Shown: positions 18,056 to 26,892, counted from the stretch's first letter. The stretch is 63,810 nucleotides of DNA from Blastococcus sp. CT_GayMR19 (GCF_004570385.1 NZ_SPQL01000019.1:1-63810); one strand, 5' to 3'. Notes: generated from the sequence alone by a model not told the origin. A program made the numbers and translations.

Positions 18056-19813
18056 ATGGGCATCGTGCTCCTTCGGATGTCGACGCTCTTTCTCCGCACG
18101 CTCCGTGACGACCCGGCCGACGCCGAGGTCCCCAGCCACCGCCTGCTGGTGCGGGCCGGCTACATCCGCCGGGCCGCGCCCGGTGGGTTCAGCTGGCTGC
18201 CGCTGGGCTTCCGCGTCTTCCGCAACGTCGAGCGCATCGTCCGCGAGGAGATGGACGCGATGGGCGCGCAGGAGGTGCACTTCCCCGCGCTGCTGCCGCG
18301 CGAGCCCTACGAGGCGACCGGCCGCTGGACCGAGTACGGCGACAACCTGTTCCGGCTGAAGGACCGCCGCGGGGTCGACCACCTGCTCGGCCCCACCCAC
18401 GAGGAGATGTTCACCCTCCTCGTGAAGGACCTGTACTCGTCCTACAAGGACCTGCCGCTCTCGCTCTACCAGATCCAGACCAAGTTCCGGGACGAGGCGC
18501 GGCCCCGGGCCGGGCTGCTGCGGGGCCGCGAGTTCACCATGAAGGACAGCTACTCCTTCGACGTCGACGACGCCGGCCTGGAGCGCTCCTACGCCGCCCA
18601 CCGCGACGCCTACATCCGCATCTTCGACCGGCTCGGCCTCGAGTACGCGATCGTCTCGGCGATGTCGGGCGCCATGGGCGGGTCGAAGAGCGAGGAGTTC
18701 CTGCACCCGACGCCGATCGGCGAGGACACCTTCGTGCGCTCGGCCGGCGGCTATGCCGCGAACGTGGAGGCGGTCACCACCGTGGCCCCGGACCCGGTCC
18801 CGTTCGACGGGCTACCCGAGGCGCACGTCGAGGACACGCCCGATACGCCGACGATCGAGACGCTGGTCGCGGTCGCCCGGGAGCTGTTCCCGGACGCCGG
18901 CTACACCGCGGAGTCGACGCTGAAGAACGTCGTCGTCACGCTGGTGCACCCCGACGGCAGCCGCGAGCCGCTGGTCATCGGCATCCCGGGCAACCGCGAG
19001 ATCGACGCCAAGCGGCTGGAGGCGCAGGTGGCGCCGGCCGAGGTCGAGCCGTTCACCGAGTTCGACAAGCACCCATCCCTGGTGAAGGGCTACATCGGCC
19101 CGCAGGTGCTGGGCGGCGAGAGCGAGTCGAAGATCCGCTACCTCGTCGACCCCCGGGTCGTGCGCGGCAGCCGGTGGATCACCGGGGCGAACGAGCAGGG
19201 CCGGCACGTCTTCGACCTGGTGGCCGGTCGCGACTTCAGCTGGGACGGCGTGATCGAGGCCGCCGAGGTGCTGCCCGGTGACCCGGCGCCCGACGGCTCC
19301 GGCCCCCTGGAGCTGGCCCGCGGCGTGGAGCTGGGCCACATCTTCCAGCTCGGCCGCAAGTACGCCGAGGCGCTCGAACTGAAGGTGCTGGACGAGAACG
19401 GCAAGCTCGTCACGGTGACCATGGGCTCCTACGGCGTGGGCGTCTCGCGGGCGGTCGCGGCGATCGCCGAGTCGACCCACGACGAGCTGGGGCTCTGCTG
19501 GCCACGGGAGATCGCGCCGGCCGACGTCCACCTCGTGGCCACGGGCAAGGACCCGGCGATCTTCGAGGCGGCCGAGACGCTGTCGGCGGAGCTCGTCGCG
19601 GCCGGGCTCACCGTCCTCTACGACGACCGGCCGAAGGTGTCGCCCGGGGTCAAGTTCAAGGACGCCGAGCTGCTCGGGATGCCGACGATCGTCACCGTCG
19701 GCCGGGGTCTGGCCGAGGGCACGATCGAGGTGCGCGACCGCGCGACGGGCGAGCGCCAGGAGGTGCCCGTGGCCGACGCGGCGACCTTCGTGCTGGCCGC
19801 CGCCCGGGGCTGA
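18056..19813 (+). CDS. proS: Prolyl-tRNA synthetase
   Basis: 585 aa, bacterial-type ProRS with an editing insertion. Class II motif 1 region [20 protein letters not shown] near 25, motif 2 [17 protein letters not shown] near 150, the INS editing domain (about 220-400, with SKSEEFLHP before it), motif 3 [13 protein letters not shown] near 460, and the C-terminal anticodon-binding domain. No strong ribosome site is seen. ATG 18056 gives [12 protein letters not shown], resembling family members starting MITRMSQLF; ATG 18077 is the alternative. In M. tuberculosis proS is near rimP, so its position here differs. Confidence 0.95.
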   Translation: MGIVLLRMSTLFLRTLRDDPADAEVPSHRLLVRAGYIRRAAPGGFSWLPLGFRVFRNVERIVREEMDAMGAQEVHFPALLPREPYEATGRWTEYGDNLFRLKDRRGVDHLLGPTHEEMFTLLVKDLYSSYKDLPLSLYQIQTKFRDEARPRAGLLRGREFTMKDSYSFDVDDAGLERSYAAHRDAYIRIFDRLGLEYAIVSAMSGAMGGSKSEEFLHPTPIGEDTFVRSAGGYAANVEAVTTVAPDPVPFDGLPEAHVEDTPDTPTIETLVAVARELFPDAGYTAESTLKNVVVTLVHPDGSREPLVIGIPGNREIDAKRLEAQVAPAEVEPFTEFDKHPSLVKGYIGPQVLGGESESKIRYLVDPRVVRGSRWITGANEQGRHVFDLVAGRDFSWDGVIEAAEVLPGDPAPDGSGPLELARGVELGHIFQLGRKYAEALELKVLDENGKLVTVTMGSYGVGVSRAVAAIAESTHDELGLCWPREIAPADVHLVATGKDPAIFEAAETLSAELVAAGLTVLYDDRPKVSPGVKFKDAELLGMPTIVTVGRGLAEGTIEVRDRATGERQEVPVADAATFVLAAARG

Positions 19814-19981
19814 GCGGACGGCCGGACGACCCTTCCGCGACGTCTGGCACAATGGCTGGTCGAACACGGCGGTGGCGGCCCTCTCACCGTTTCCGGCCGT
19901 GTCCATGGCTCCGCCCCGGCGTAACCCCACACGTCGCCCGGCGAGCAACCGATCCAGCGTTCGAGGAGTACACCACCCACC

Positions 19982-20509
19982 GTGGCCACCAAGATCAAGC
20001 TCATGCGCCTGGGCAAGATGCGCGCGCCGTACTACCGCATCGTCGTCGCCGACGCCCGGACCAAGCGTGACGGCCGCTCGATCGAGACGATCGGCAAGTA
20101 CCACCCGAAGGAGGACCCGTCCTTCATCGAGGTCGACACCGAGCGCGCGCAGTACTGGCTCGGCGTCGGCGCCCAGCCGACCGAGGCCGTCGCCGCCATC
20201 TTCCGGGTGACCGGTGACTGGCAGAAGTTCAAGGGCGAGGCCGCGCCGCCGCCCATGCGGGTCGCCGAGCCCAAGCCGGACAAGAAGGCTATCTACGAGG
20301 CCGCCGTCCGCTCCGGCATGGACGAGCCGACCGCCGACGCGACCACGGCCAAGAAGAAGGCGGCGCCGAAGAAGGCCGCTGCTGCCGAGGCTCCGGCCGC
20401 CGAGGCTCCCGCCGCCGCCGAGACCCCCGCCGCCGAGACCCCGGCCGAGGCGACCGAGGCTCTGGCCACCGAGGCCGCCGAGGCCCCGGCCGAGAAGCCC
20501 GCCGAGTAA
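19982..20509 (+). CDS. rpsP: 30S ribosomal protein S16 with long Ala/Pro/Glu tail
   Basis: 175 aa. The first 85 residues ([20 protein letters not shown] to about GDWQKFKG) are canonical S16, an early assembly protein of the 30S body. Beyond residue 115 comes a Lys patch ([13 protein letters not shown]) then repeating Ala/Pro/Glu/Thr to the end. Such tails are known in actinobacterial S16, and this one roughly doubles the protein. GTG start. First gene of rpsP-KH-rimM-trmD. The preceding 168 bases show no gene; CACAAT at 19848-19853 is a possible -10. Confidence 0.95.
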   Translation: MATKIKLMRLGKMRAPYYRIVVADARTKRDGRSIETIGKYHPKEDPSFIEVDTERAQYWLGVGAQPTEAVAAIFRVTGDWQKFKGEAAPPPMRVAEPKPDKKAIYEAAVRSGMDEPTADATTAKKKAAPKKAAAAEAPAAEAPAAAETPAAETPAEATEALATEAAEAPAEKPAE

Positions 20510-20512
20510 GAC

Positions 20513-20749
20513 GTGCTCGAAGAGGCGCTCGAGCACCTGGTCAAGGGCATCGTCGACCATCCCGAGGACGTGACGGTCGACCTGCTCACCAACCGCCGTG
20601 GCAAGACCCTCGAGATCCGGGTGCACCCCGACGATCTCGGCAAGGTCATCGGCCGTGGCGGGCGCACCGCCAAGGCGCTGCGCCAGGTCATGAGCGGTGT
20701 CGGTGGACGCGGCCTGCGGGTCGACGTCGTCGACACCGACGGGCGCTGA
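20513..20749 (+). CDS. KH-domain RNA-binding protein (KhpA/YlqC family)
   Basis: 78 aa with a single KH domain: VIGRGGRTAKALRQVM near residue 44 carries the GxxG loop. The family binds RNA and in several bacteria acts with a partner (KhpB/Jag) in cell division or sRNA metabolism. It starts GTG three bases after the rpsP stop and ends nine bases before rimM, the standard place for this gene. Full length. Confidence 0.92.
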   Translation: MLEEALEHLVKGIVDHPEDVTVDLLTNRRGKTLEIRVHPDDLGKVIGRGGRTAKALRQVMSGVGGRGLRVDVVDTDGR

Positions 20750-20757
20750 GCGCAGGC

Positions 20758-21297
20758 TTGCCGGAACAGCCCTTCGACACCGTGGTGGTCGGCCGGATCG
20801 GCCGGCCCCACGGTGTCCGTGGTCTTGCCACCGTCGAGGTGCGCACCGACGACCCCGACCTCCGGTTCGCCCCGGGAGCGGTGCTGCTCACCGATCCGCC
20901 GGAGCGTGGTCCCCTCACCGTCGTGGAAAAGCGGTGGCACAGCGGGACGCTGCTGCTGCAGCTGGCGAGCCCGGCCGGCGAGGTCTACGGCACCCGCGAG
21001 GCGGTCGACGAGCTGCGCAACACCGTCTGCCTCGTCCCGGTCGCGGACCTCCCGGAGATCGACGACCCCGACTCGTTCTACGACCACCAGCTGGTCGGCC
21101 TGACCGTGCGGCTGCCCGACGACACCGTCGTCGGCGAGGTGACCGCGATCCGGCACGAAGCGCAGGACCTGCTCGTCGTGGACCGTCCGGACGCGGCCGA
21201 GGCGCTGATCCCGTTCGTCTCCGCGATCGTCCCCACCGTCGATCTCGCGGGTGGCTTCCTGGTCGTGGACCCGCCGGAGGGGCTGCTCGACCTGTGA
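20758..21297 (+). CDS. rimM: Ribosome maturation factor RimM
   Basis: 179 aa. N-terminal RimM barrel VVVGRIGRPHGVRG near residue 8, then a PRC-barrel C-terminal domain (YDHQLVGLTVRLPDD near 107, IPFVSAIVPTVDLAGG near 150). Binds S19 and the 16S 3' domain during 30S maturation. The start is a TTG at 20758 with a poor ribosome site, consistent with coupling to the KH gene nine bases upstream. Stop overlaps the trmD start. Confidence 0.94.
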   Translation: MPEQPFDTVVVGRIGRPHGVRGLATVEVRTDDPDLRFAPGAVLLTDPPERGPLTVVEKRWHSGTLLLQLASPAGEVYGTREAVDELRNTVCLVPVADLPEIDDPDSFYDHQLVGLTVRLPDDTVVGEVTAIRHEAQDLLVVDRPDAAEALIPFVSAIVPTVDLAGGFLVVDPPEGLLDL

Positions 21298-22031
21298 GCT
21301 TCGCCATCCAGGTCGTCACCATCTTCCCGGAGTACCTGGCGCCGTTGCGTCAGTCGCTGCTGGGCAAGGCCGCCGAGCGTGGGTTGGTCACCATCGGCGT
21401 GCACGATCTGCGGCAGTGGACCGACGACGTCCACCGCACCGTCGACGACGCCCCCTACGGCGGCGGGCCGGGCATGGTGATGCGGCCGGAGCCCTGGGCC
21501 CGCGCCCTGGAGGCGGTGCGCCCGCCCGGAACCCGGCTCGTCGTCCCGACCCCGGCCGGGCAGCCCTTCACGCAGGCGCTCGCCGCGCAGTGGGCCGGCG
21601 AGCCCGGCCTCGTCTTCGCCTGCGGCCGCTACGAGGGCATCGACCAGCGGGTCGCCGACTGGGCGGCCGATGCCGGTCCGGTCTCGGAGGTCTCGATCGG
21701 CGACTACGTGCTCGCCGGCGGGGAGTCCGCCGTCCTCGTCATGGTCGAGGCGGTCACCCGGCTGCTGCCCGGGGTCGTGGGCAACCGCGAGTCGGTCGAG
21801 TTCGACTCGCACGCCGACGGCCTCCTCGAGGGCCCGTCCTACACCCGTCCGGCGTCGTGGCGCGGGCACGACGTGCCTCCGGTCCTGCTCTCCGGCGACC
21901 ACGCCGCGATCGACCGCTGGCGTCGCGCGGAGTCGCTGCGGCGCACCGCGCAGCGCCGTCCCGACCTGCTGGCGGCGCTTCCCGACGGCGCGCTGACCGA
22001 CGCCGAGCGGGCCCTGCTCGACCGTGACTGA
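21294..22031 (+). CDS. trmD: tRNA (guanine37-N1)-methyltransferase TrmD
   Basis: 245 aa SPOUT enzyme that makes m1G37 and prevents frameshifting. IQVVTIFPEYLAPLRQSLLG at the N-terminus, RTVDDAPYGGGPGMVM near 48, CGRYEGIDQRV near 108, and SIGDYVLAGGESAVL near 130 (the trefoil knot SAM site), then SYTRPASWRG near 180. GTG start overlaps the rimM stop (GTGA). The 3' end overlaps the Nudix gene by eight bases, so the latter is probably coupled. Confidence 0.95.
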   Translation: MSFAIQVVTIFPEYLAPLRQSLLGKAAERGLVTIGVHDLRQWTDDVHRTVDDAPYGGGPGMVMRPEPWARALEAVRPPGTRLVVPTPAGQPFTQALAAQWAGEPGLVFACGRYEGIDQRVADWAADAGPVSEVSIGDYVLAGGESAVLVMVEAVTRLLPGVVGNRESVEFDSHADGLLEGPSYTRPASWRGHDVPPVLLSGDHAAIDRWRRAESLRRTAQRRPDLLAALPDGALTDAERALLDRD

Positions 22032-22524
22032 CCGCCCGATCATCCGGCCGACGGCGCGCGTGGTGGTGCTGGACCCGGACGGGCGGATCCTGCTGCTGGG
22101 CGCCCGGCTGACCGACCCGGCGATCGCGCCCGGCGACGTCCTGTTCTGGTACACGCCCGGCGGGGGAGTGGAGGGCGGCGAGAGGCTCCGCACGGCGGCC
22201 GTCCGGGAGCTGGCCGAGGAGATCGGGCTCGTGGTCGCCGAGGAGGACCTGGAAGGGCCGGTCTGGCTCCGCCGGCACGTCGGTGCGTTCGCCGGTCAGG
22301 ACTACGACTCCCGGGAGACGTTCTTCGTGCTGCGCGACGTCGTCCACGAGGTCGACGCCAGTGGGCGCACCGAGCTGGAGCTGCTGGGGGAGGAGCCGCA
22401 CCGCTGGTGGTCGGTCGCCGAGATCGCGTCGAGCACCGAGACCTTCGCGCCCGCCGACGTCGCGGCGGCCCTGCAGGAGCTGCTCGCCGGCCCGTGGACA
22501 GGGGCCCCGCGCGTCGTGTCCTGA
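22024..22524 (+). CDS. Nudix hydrolase
   Basis: 166 aa. The Nudix box fits the consensus exactly: [23 protein letters not shown] around residues 41-63. Hydrolyses a nucleoside diphosphate linked to some group; the substrate is not predictable. WWSVAEI near 125 is a common C-terminal feature. GTG start inside the end of trmD (eight-base overlap) shows translational coupling to the rpsP-trmD operon. Confidence 0.9.
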   Translation: MTDRPIIRPTARVVVLDPDGRILLLGARLTDPAIAPGDVLFWYTPGGGVEGGERLRTAAVRELAEEIGLVVAEEDLEGPVWLRRHVGAFAGQDYDSRETFFVLRDVVHEVDASGRTELELLGEEPHRWWSVAEIASSTETFAPADVAAALQELLAGPWTGAPRVVS

Positions 22525-22664
22525 ACATGTGGCACAGTAGAGAGCTGCTGCAGAAGCTCCGACGAGGAGCCGCAGCCATTGATTCGGACGGCCGGGCTTT
22601 CCGCTGTCTGCACCGAACGAGCTCCGCCCGCCTAGACCTGAGCCAGAACATGAGGACTGCCGAG

Positions 22665-23021
22665 ATGAACACCCTGGACGCACTCGACGCCGACTCGTTG
22701 CGCGACGACATCCCCGACTTCCGTCCCGGGGACACCGTCAAGGTCCACGTCCGCGTGGTCGAGGGCAACCGCTCGCGCATCCAGGTCTTCCAGGGCGTCG
22801 TCATCCGCCGTCAGGGCGGCGGCATCCGCGAGACCTTCACCGTGCGCAAGGTGAGCTTCGGCGTGGGCGTCGAGCGCACCTTCCCGGTGCACACCCCGGT
22901 CGTCGAGAAGATCGAGGTCGTCACCCGCGGCGACGTCCGCCGCGCCAAGCTGTACTACCTGCGCGAGCTCCGCGGCAAGGCCGCCAAGATCAAGGAGAAG
23001 CGCGACATCATCTCGCGCTGA
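22665..23021 (+). CDS. rplS: 50S ribosomal protein L19
   Basis: 118 aa, complete: [19 protein letters not shown] start, [28 protein letters not shown], and an Arg/Lys C-terminus [20 protein letters not shown]19 sits at the 30S-50S interface. I take ATG 22665 by family alignment; an ATG 15 bases upstream would add five residues. The 140-base leader holds a CACAGT (22533-22538) that resembles the element before rpsP, so a separate promoter is likely. Confidence 0.96.
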   Translation: MNTLDALDADSLRDDIPDFRPGDTVKVHVRVVEGNRSRIQVFQGVVIRRQGGGIRETFTVRKVSFGVGVERTFPVHTPVVEKIEVVTRGDVRRAKLYYLRELRGKAAKIKEKRDIISR

Positions 23022-23030
23022 CACGCCTGA

Positions 23031-23045
23031 GGGCCGTTCCGGCCC
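23031..23045 (+). terminator. Hairpin after rplS
   Basis: GGGCC, five-base loop GTTCC, GGCCC, nine bases after the rplS stop. Short but well placed. Confidence 0.45.
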
Positions 23046-23074
23046 ACCGGCGACCCGGCGGGTCCTTCGCGCCG

Positions 23075-23080
23075 TACGCT
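23075..23080 (+). promoter_or_regulatory. -10 element of a leaderless transcript (lepB)
   Basis: TACGCT, eight bases before the lepB ATG; fits TANNNT-N8-ATG. No ribosome-binding site is seen between. Confidence 0.5.
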
Positions 23081-23088
23081 GCTTCCTG

Positions 23089-24012
23089 ATGAGCAGCGAA
23101 CGGCATGGAGGGCCCGCCGATGTCGTTCCCGGGGATCCCGGATCTTCGTCGTCGGGAGAGCCCGGGATGACGCCGGCCGAGGGGACGCCGGCCGAGGGGA
23201 ACGGCCGAGCCTCCCGACGCGCCCGTCAGCGGGCCGAGGCGAAGAAGGGCTCCCTGCTCCGCGAGCTGCCGGTGCTGCTGCTCGTCGCGTTCGTCCTCGC
23301 GCTGATCGTCAAGACGTTCTTCGTGCAGGCATTCTTCATCCCCTCGGGGTCGATGGAGCAGACCCTGCACGGCTGCACCGGCTGCACGGGTGACCGCGTC
23401 CTCGTCAACAAGGTGCCCTACTGGTTCGGTGAACCGGAGCCCGGCGACATCGTGGTCTTCAAGGGCCCCGACACGTGGACCCCCGAGGTGACCGTCACCG
23501 AGCCCAGCAACTGGCTCGGCGGCGCGCTGCTGTGGCTCGGCCGCACGGTCGGTGTCGCGCCGCCCAGCGAGGACGACTTCGTCAAGCGCGTGATCGCCGT
23601 CGGCGGCCAGACGGTGCAGTGCTGCGATCCCGAGGGCCGGGTCACGGTCGACGGTCAGCCCCTGGAGGAGCCCTACATCTTCGAGGACTCCCCGATCGAC
23701 CAGCGGGCCTTCGGGCCGGTCACGGTGGACGACGGCCGGCTGTGGGTCATGGGTGACCACCGGTCGGCCTCGGCGGACTCCAAGGTGCACATGGGTGACC
23801 AGTACTCCGGCACCATCGGGGTCGACGACGTCATCGGCAAGGCCGCGATGATCGTCTGGCCGGTCAGCCGCTTCGGGATGCTCGACTCACCCGACATCCA
23901 GGGCACCGAGACCGCGTCCGCAGGTGCGACGGTCGCGCCCTACGCGGTGGGTCTGGCCGGGGCCGTCCCGTTCGTCGCCTGGCGCCGTTCGCGCGCCCGC
24001 AGCGGCGACTGA
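23089..24012 (+). CDS. lepB: Signal peptidase I
   Basis: 307 aa. A disordered, Ser/Pro/Arg-rich cytoplasmic N-terminus of about 55 residues precedes one transmembrane helix (about 58-83). The catalytic Ser follows at once in IPSGSMEQTL and the general-base Lys is in DFVKRVIAVGG near 165; MGDHR near 223 is box E. A second hydrophobic stretch near the C-terminus (VAPYAVGLAGAVPFVAW) resembles a second anchor. It cleaves Sec and Tat signal peptides outside the membrane. Cysteines in LHGCTGCTGDR and VQCCDPEG are extra relative to E. coli. Confidence 0.94.
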   Translation: MSSERHGGPADVVPGDPGSSSSGEPGMTPAEGTPAEGNGRASRRARQRAEAKKGSLLRELPVLLLVAFVLALIVKTFFVQAFFIPSGSMEQTLHGCTGCTGDRVLVNKVPYWFGEPEPGDIVVFKGPDTWTPEVTVTEPSNWLGGALLWLGRTVGVAPPSEDDFVKRVIAVGGQTVQCCDPEGRVTVDGQPLEEPYIFEDSPIDQRAFGPVTVDDGRLWVMGDHRSASADSKVHMGDQYSGTIGVDDVIGKAAMIVWPVSRFGMLDSPDIQGTETASAGATVAPYAVGLAGAVPFVAWRRSRARSGD

Positions 24013-24126
24013 GCAACTCTCTCCCGCCCTTTTGCGGTCCGCACCGCGCGCCTGATGCGGCGCATTCGCAGCCATTGGCGACGCCCGACCGTTTCGCTGT
24101 TACCGGTGAGGCCGTCCAACGGGCCT

Positions 24127-24148
24127 ATTGCTATCGCGGGATAGCAAT
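24127..24148. promoter_or_regulatory. 22-bp palindrome in an AT-rich promoter region
   Basis: ATTGCTATC (24127-24135), four bases, GATAGCAAT (24140-24148): perfect 9-bp arms. It lies 90 bases before the atypical response regulator. Bases 24121-24180 are about 45% GC by hand count, far below the surrounding genes. Likely an operator for a dimeric regulator, perhaps that gene's own product. Confidence 0.55.
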
Positions 24149-24237
24149 CAGAAAAATGTACGGAAAGTATTCAAGCAACCGTTTCACCCTTCCGATGGAG
24201 ACATTGCAAGTTCACCGGAGTCGAAACGGAGTCAGTT

Positions 24238-24984
24238 GTGTCTGCACCTATGGCGAGCACCGCCCGCGGGGTCACCCGCGTGCTCCTCCTCGCTGACGCG
24301 CCCGTCCTGCGTCGCGGTCTGGTCGGCATGATCAACGAGACCGCCGGCATGCAGTCGGTGGGTACGCCCGGCGAACTGCGCCGCGCCCTCACGCTGGTCG
24401 AGTCGGCCCGCCCCGACGCCGTCGTGGTCGAGCTCGGCACCGGCCGCGCCGCGACCCTCAACGCCTGCCGTGACCTGCGGCGCCGCTTCCCCCGTGTCGC
24501 GATCGTCGCGCTGGCCTCGTCCGAGGACCCGGCCGTCGTGAACGAGGCGCTCGCCGCGGGTGTCCGTGGCTACCTCATGATCAACACGTCTCCGACGCTG
24601 CTCGGCTGGGCCATCCTGGCCGCCCGGGCCGGCCGGACCGTCGTCGACCCGCAGATCCGCCGGGTCGAGCCCTCCGACGTGCCGGCCGCGAAGCCGTTCA
24701 CGCCGGAGATCCCGCTCACGCGGCGGGAGTCCGACGTGCTGGACGAGCTCCTCCAGGGCCAGTCCAACCGTGCGATCGGCCGCAACCTGTTCATCAGCGA
24801 GGACACCGTCAAGTCCCACGTGAAGGCCATCCTGCGCAAGCTGGGTGCCCGCGACCGGGCCCACGCGGTCTCCCTCGTGCTGTCCAACCGTCAGCCCGGG
24901 TGCACGTGCGGGCACGCCGGCGGCTCGGCGGACCTCGGTAGCGCCGAGATCGCCGAGTCCGAGATGGGTACCGCCGAGATCTGA
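24238..24984 (+). CDS. Atypical NarL/LuxR-type response regulator lacking the phospho-acceptor Asp
   Basis: 248 aa. N-terminal receiver-like fold (VLLLADAPVLRRGLVGMINE), but the position of the phospho-Asp reads VVVELGTGRA, with Glu, and the acidic pair near the N-terminus is reduced to one Asp. C-terminal LuxR helix-turn-helix is intact: LTRRESDVLDELLQGQSNRAIG near 160 and EDTVKSHVKAILRKLGARDR. The tail has CTCGH. No kinase gene is adjacent. Resembles orphan regulators such as WhiI and BldM of Streptomyces, so a developmental or stress role is plausible. GTG start; an ATG nine bases on is possible. Confidence 0.88.
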   Translation: MSAPMASTARGVTRVLLLADAPVLRRGLVGMINETAGMQSVGTPGELRRALTLVESARPDAVVVELGTGRAATLNACRDLRRRFPRVAIVALASSEDPAVVNEALAAGVRGYLMINTSPTLLGWAILAARAGRTVVDPQIRRVEPSDVPAAKPFTPEIPLTRRESDVLDELLQGQSNRAIGRNLFISEDTVKSHVKAILRKLGARDRAHAVSLVLSNRQPGCTCGHAGGSADLGSAEIAESEMGTAEI

Positions 24985-25007
24985 TCGGCTCCGCACTCCG
25001 GCGTACG

Positions 25008-25039
25008 ACGGGCCGGTCCTCCTCGGAGGGCCGGCCCGT
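25008..25039 (+). terminator. Strong hairpin after the atypical regulator
   Basis: 9-bp perfect arms (ACGGGCCGG with CCGGCCCGT), a T-G wobble, then a further 5-bp CCTCC/GGAGG stem. Begins 23 bases after the stop at 24984. Confidence 0.6.
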
Positions 25040-25101
25040 TCCGCGTCGCGGGTAGGCGATGTCGGGTGGTGTCCCGCTCCCGCCCTCGGTCCCGCCCGTC
25101 G

Positions 25102-25107
25102 TAGGGT
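25102..25107 (+). promoter_or_regulatory. -10 element of a leaderless transcript (rnhB)
   Basis: TAGGGT, nine bases before the rnhB ATG. Confidence 0.4.
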
Positions 25108-25116
25108 CGTTCTGCG

Positions 25117-25872
25117 ATGGCCTTCCGATCCGCTGTGCACACCCGAGCCGCCGACGACCGCCCCGACGCCCTCTGGGACATGGAGCGCTCGCTCCGCCGC
25201 CGGGGCTTCGCCATCGTGGCCGGCGCCGACGAGGCGGGGCGCGGCGCCTGTGCGGGCCCGCTCGTCGCGGCCGCCTGCGTGCTGCCGGCGGGGAAGCGCG
25301 GCCGGGTGCCCGGACTCGCCGACTCCAAGCTGCTCACCCCCGCCGCCCGCGAGCGCGTCTACGCGGAGGTCGTCGACCGGGCGCTCGCCTGGTCGGTCGT
25401 CACCATCCCGGTTCCCGACCTCGACGCCCGGGGCATGCACGTCACCAACATCGAGGCGCTGCGTCGGGCCGTCCTCAGCCTGGACCCCGGGCCGGACTAC
25501 GTGCTCACCGACGGCTTCCCGGTGCCCGGGCTGGCACGGCCCGGGCTCGCCGTCTGGAAGGGCGACCGGGTGGCGGCCTGCGTCGCGGCGGCCTCGGTGC
25601 TGGCGAAGGTGACCCGCGACCGGATGATGCTGGAGCTGCACGAGCGCTTCCCGGAGTACGACTTCGCCGGGCACAAGGGCTACATCACCGACGTCCACAG
25701 CGCGGCGCTGGAGCGGCACGGGCCGTGTCCGGAGCACCGGATGCGCTTCGTCAACGTGCGCAGCGCCCGGGACGCGCACGCCGCCAGGGGGTTCCAGGTC
25801 ACCGCGCCGGTCGGCATGGTCGATGATGGGGACATGGTCCCTTCCGGTTCCCCTGCGGAGCAGCGTCGATGA
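25117..25872 (+). CDS. rnhB: Ribonuclease HII
   Basis: 251 aa. Removes ribonucleotides embedded in DNA and RNA of RNA-DNA hybrids. Active-site acids: GADEAGRGACAGPLVAAA near residue 35 (Asp, Glu), LTDGFPVPG near 130 (Asp), KVTRDRMM near 167 (Asp). C-terminal GHKGYITDVHSAAL near 185 is typical. About 25 extra residues follow the usual end (VTAPVGMVDDGDMVPSG). Its stop overlaps the DUF2469 start, an arrangement conserved in actinobacteria. Confidence 0.94.
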   Translation: MAFRSAVHTRAADDRPDALWDMERSLRRRGFAIVAGADEAGRGACAGPLVAAACVLPAGKRGRVPGLADSKLLTPAARERVYAEVVDRALAWSVVTIPVPDLDARGMHVTNIEALRRAVLSLDPGPDYVLTDGFPVPGLARPGLAVWKGDRVAACVAAASVLAKVTRDRMMLELHERFPEYDFAGHKGYITDVHSAALERHGPCPEHRMRFVNVRSARDAHAARGFQVTAPVGMVDDGDMVPSGSPAEQRR

Positions 25873-26189
25873 GCACCGAGGACCTCGAGAAGTACGAGAC
25901 CGAGATGGAGCTGCAGCTCTATCGCGAGTACCGGGACATCGTCCGCCAGTTCACCTACGTCGTGGAGACCGAGCGGCGCTTCTACCTCGCCAACTCCGTC
26001 GACCTCCAGGTGCGCGAGGCCGGCGGCGAGGTCTACTTCGAGTTGAAGCTGTCCGACGCCTGGGTCTGGGACATGTACCGGCCGGCGCGCTTCGTCCGCA
26101 ATGTGCGGGTGCTGACGTTCAAGGACGTCAACGTCGAGGAGCTGGACAAGCCCGACCTCGAGCTGCCCGACAACCCCCGCCTGCCGTAG
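25869..26189 (+). CDS. DUF2469 family protein
   Basis: 106 aa, strongly conserved and actinobacteria-specific: MSTEDLEKYETEMELQLYRE start, an aromatic core EVYFELKLSDAWVWDMYRPA and RVLTFKDVNVEEL. No function is known. ATGA overlap with rnhB. Acidic, no membrane segment. The constant place between rnhB and yraN suggests a housekeeping role in nucleic-acid metabolism, but that is only context. Confidence 0.92.
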   Translation: MSTEDLEKYETEMELQLYREYRDIVRQFTYVVETERRFYLANSVDLQVREAGGEVYFELKLSDAWVWDMYRPARFVRNVRVLTFKDVNVEELDKPDLELPDNPRLP

Positions 26190-26423
26190 TCACTCGCCGT
26201 CGTAGGCCTGGACTCGCTCCAGGTTCGTGACGTCGAAGACCTCGGCGGCGGAGACGACGGAGACCGGACCGCCGGCGAGGGGCTTCATCGTCAGCCAGCC
26301 GGCGGGCGAGAAGCGGACGAACGCGTCCACGGGCGGCCGGTTCGAGACGACGGCGGACCGCAGCCGGACTGTGGCCTGGTAGGTGTCCCGGTCGTTGATC
26401 TGCACCACTGTCTCGACGTACAT
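26190..26423 (-). CDS. Small conserved hypothetical protein
   Basis: 77 aa: MYVETVVQINDRDTYQATVRL then DAFVRFSPAGWLTMKPLAGGPVSVVSAAEVFDVTNLERV. Predicted all-beta with no Cys and no membrane segment; family unknown to me. Convergent with DUF2469, separated by no bases (stops at 26189 and 26190). TACCGT six bases before the ATG suggests a leaderless message. Confidence 0.65.
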   Translation of the reverse strand: MYVETVVQINDRDTYQATVRLRSAVVSNRPPVDAFVRFSPAGWLTMKPLAGGPVSVVSAAEVFDVTNLERVQAYDGE

Positions 26424-26429
26424 GGCGCG

Positions 26430-26435
26430 ACGGTA
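26430..26435 (-). promoter_or_regulatory. -10 element of a leaderless transcript (77-aa protein)
   Basis: Reads TACCGT on the minus strand, six bases before the ATG at 26423. Confidence 0.45.
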
Positions 26436-26532
26436 ACCGGGCGGGTGGTCCACGCCGTCCACAGGCGGGTCTCCCGTCCACAGCTCCGCCTGAGCCCTTC
26501 TCCCGACTCGCGGGGACGGCGACGGTCGACGG

Positions 26533-26892
26533 GTGCTCTCCACCAGCGAACTCGGGGCGCGCGGCGAACACATCGCCGCCGCCTACCTCACCGACGCCGG
26601 CCTTCGCGTGCTCGACCGGAACTGGCGCTGCCGCGAGGGAGAGCTGGACATCGTCGCCCGGGAGGGCAGGGCGCTCGTCTTCTGCGAGGTGAAGACGCGG
26701 CGGGGCACCGGCTACGGCTACCCCGTCGAGGCGGTGACGCGGGTCAAGCAGCGTCGCCTGCGCGTCCTGGCCCAGCGGTGGCTCGATGCCCATGACGAGC
26801 ACGCCCCGGACCTGCGGTTCGACGTCGTCGGCGTCCTCGTGCGGCCGTCGCGGCCGGCGCTGGTCACCCATCTGCGGGCGGCGTTCTCGTGA
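26533..26892 (+). CDS. YraN family (UPF0102) nuclease-like protein
   Basis: 119 aa with the restriction-endonuclease-like core: LGARGEHIAAAYL near residue 7, EGELDIVAREG near 35, VFCEVKTRRGTGYG near 49, and VKQRRLRVLAQRWL. The Asp...ExK pattern suggests nuclease activity, but the role is unproven. GTG start; its stop overlaps the comM start. Part of yraN-comM-dprA, a cluster linked to DNA uptake and recombination. Confidence 0.9.
   Translation: MLSTSELGARGEHIAAAYLTDAGLRVLDRNWRCREGELDIVAREGRALVFCEVKTRRGTGYGYPVEAVTRVKQRRLRVLAQRWLDAHDEHAPDLRFDVVGVLVRPSRPALVTHLRAAFS

Noticed and set aside
19814-19981. Strong promoter for rpsP
   Set aside because: CACAAT at 19848 resembles the CACAGT before rplS, but no -35 is convincing, so it is only mentioned in the gene entry.
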